Origin: Hyphomonas sediminis
GTDB lineage: Bacteria; Pseudomonadota; Alphaproteobacteria; Caulobacterales; Hyphomonadaceae
Length of the DNA stretch: 64,000 nt
Assembly (NCBI RefSeq): GCF_019679475.1
Contig: NZ_JAIEZP010000001.1
Span: forward strand, 248,001 to 312,000
Reading direction: 5' to 3'
Shown: one piece after another, positions 63,413 through 64,000 of the stretch
Numbering within the stretch: position 1 is the first letter of the stretch
Layout of the letters: each line of letters starts with the position of its first letter
The notes under the pieces: model-generated
Told to the model about the DNA's origin: nothing
What the model saw: only the letters and a program-made list of their open reading frames with translations
The model's database searches: none
Made by a program: the position numbers and the translations under genes

Positions 63413-64000
63413 CCGGTCACCATCTGGGCCAGCGCCGAAATGTTCGTGCCTGAGACGAGACCATAGATATAGAGCGCATACAGCAGCAGCAGCAGCAGGC
63501 CGAGCAACCGGCCCATCTTGATCCGCGTCATGATCAGGATCGCCAGCAGCACCACGGAAGCGCCCATCGCCCAGTGATCATACCGCTGGAACATCGGCGC
63601 CACGTCGAACGGCCCGAACAGCGCCACAAGGCCGCCTGCGCCCAACAGGTTGAACACGTTGGAGCCCAGCACATTGCCAACCACCACGTCGCCGCGATGC
63701 CGGAAAGCTGCCGCCAGTCCCGCGCCGATCTCCGGCAGCGACGTGCCCAGCGCCAGGATCGTAAGCCCGATCCACTCGTCGGGCACATTGAAATGGCGCG
63801 CGACGCCTTCGCCCCCTGTAATGATGAAACCAGACGCGAAGATGAGACCCGCAATGCCCAGCGGCGCATAGAAGATCGCGCGCCAGAGCGGCGGGTTCAT
63901 CGTCACGGCCTCTTCATTGCCCGTGCCCCGGCCAGCGATCTGATCGCGACGCGCGGCAAAGATCGAGAAACCCGAATACCCCACCAGCACCAGCAGGAAG
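63409..64000 (-). CDS. Na+/Ca2+ exchanger (CaCA, YrbG-like), 5' end outside window
   Basis: The frame is open to the window edge; about 197 residues of the C-terminal half are visible. The second alpha-repeat of the family is clear: DEWIGLTILALGTSLPEIGA and GNVLGSNVFNLLGAGGL. Five to six spans are present. Such proteins exchange sodium or protons for calcium. The gene ends with an ATGA overlap into the SDR gene. Confidence 0.9.
   Translation of the reverse strand, partial: FLLVLVGYSGFSIFAARRDQIAGRGTGNEEAVTMNPPLWRAIFYAPLGIAGLIFASGFIITGGEGVARHFNVPDEWIGLTILALGTSLPEIGAGLAAAFRHRGDVVVGNVLGSNVFNLLGAGGLVALFGPFDVAPMFQRYDHWAMGASVVLLAILIMTRIKMGRLLGLLLLLLYALYIYGLVSGTNISALAQMVTG

Overview
The window comes from a GC-rich alphaproteobacterium of the Caulobacterales/Hyphomonadaceae kind, and Hyphomonas or a close relative is my best guess. 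The evidence is a CckA-type hybrid kinase, FlbT, two good matches to the CtrA box (TTAA-N7-TTAA), an alphaproteobacterial DksA with a reduced zinc site, a Fur without C-terminal CxxC motifs, and the glnD-murJ-trpS and def-fmt-truA orders. It is ordinary chromosome: I see no phage, no insertion sequence, no CRISPR array, no tRNA and no rRNA. One structural RNA, the RNase P RNA (rnpB), is clear.

Layout. 1-4.3 kb: the end of a TonB-dependent receptor and a PQQ-type sugar dehydrogenase lipoprotein. 4.4-9.6 kb: a mostly minus-strand housekeeping group (fur, dienelactone hydrolase, rimI, tsaB, RutE-like nitroreductase, nfuA), with a YegD-like Hsp70 gene set into the tsaB-rimI gap on the other strand. 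9.7-17 kb: a DUF2333-like protein behind a CtrA box, a PCu(A)C copper chaperone, trpS, murJ and glnD. 17-20.4 kb: an Lrp-type regulator divergent from methionine gamma-lyase, then an EthD protein and an acyl-CoA dehydrogenase. 20.4-24.7 kb: truA, a frameshifted GNAT gene, fmt, an unlisted 46-residue membrane protein, def and rmuC. 24.9-33.2 kb: a nitronate monooxygenase-like enzyme, an acid phosphatase lipoprotein, a hydrolase, cckA, a DUF885 metallopeptidase lipoprotein and a YceI lipoprotein. 33.2-38 kb: a FliM-like protein behind a CtrA box, dksA, an unrecognised membrane protein, marC, and flbT translationally coupled to an unrecognised 104-residue protein.

38.3-49.5 kb: a MoxR ATPase and a CoxE-like VWA protein on the plus strand, separated by two minus-strand genes; DUF2165, hydrolase, crotonase, small membrane and GNAT genes; an MFS exporter; an MHYT-GGDEF-EAL protein. 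49.6-53.7 kb: gmhB-like phosphatase, a methyltransferase, and a compact minus-strand run of four genes (membrane protein, methyltransferase, DUF3445, EVE). 53.8-55.6 kb: a divergent TauE/SafE exporter and persulfide-dioxygenase-like enzyme with a BigR-type palindrome between them, probably a sulfide/sulfite detoxification unit. 55.8-58.4 kb: EamA transporter, AmpD-like amidase and YihY membrane protein. 58.4-59.4 kb: a gene-free kilobase with nested inverted repeats, a strong hairpin terminator and a REP-like element. 59.4-59.8 kb: rnpB, whose P12 arm carries a palindromic repeat. 59.9-64 kb: TetR regulator, second nitronate monooxygenase, threonine aldolase, pteridine-reductase-like SDR and the end of a Na+/Ca2+ exchanger.

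No single new multi-gene system stands out. The best leads are small: the P12 repeat in rnpB, the orphan non-coding kilobase before it, the C8-tract frameshift that joins a GNAT frame to truA, the hidden small membrane gene between def and fmt, the FlbT-coupled unknown, and the candidate CtrA, Lrp and BigR sites. Functional calls rest on motifs read by eye; no database search was made.
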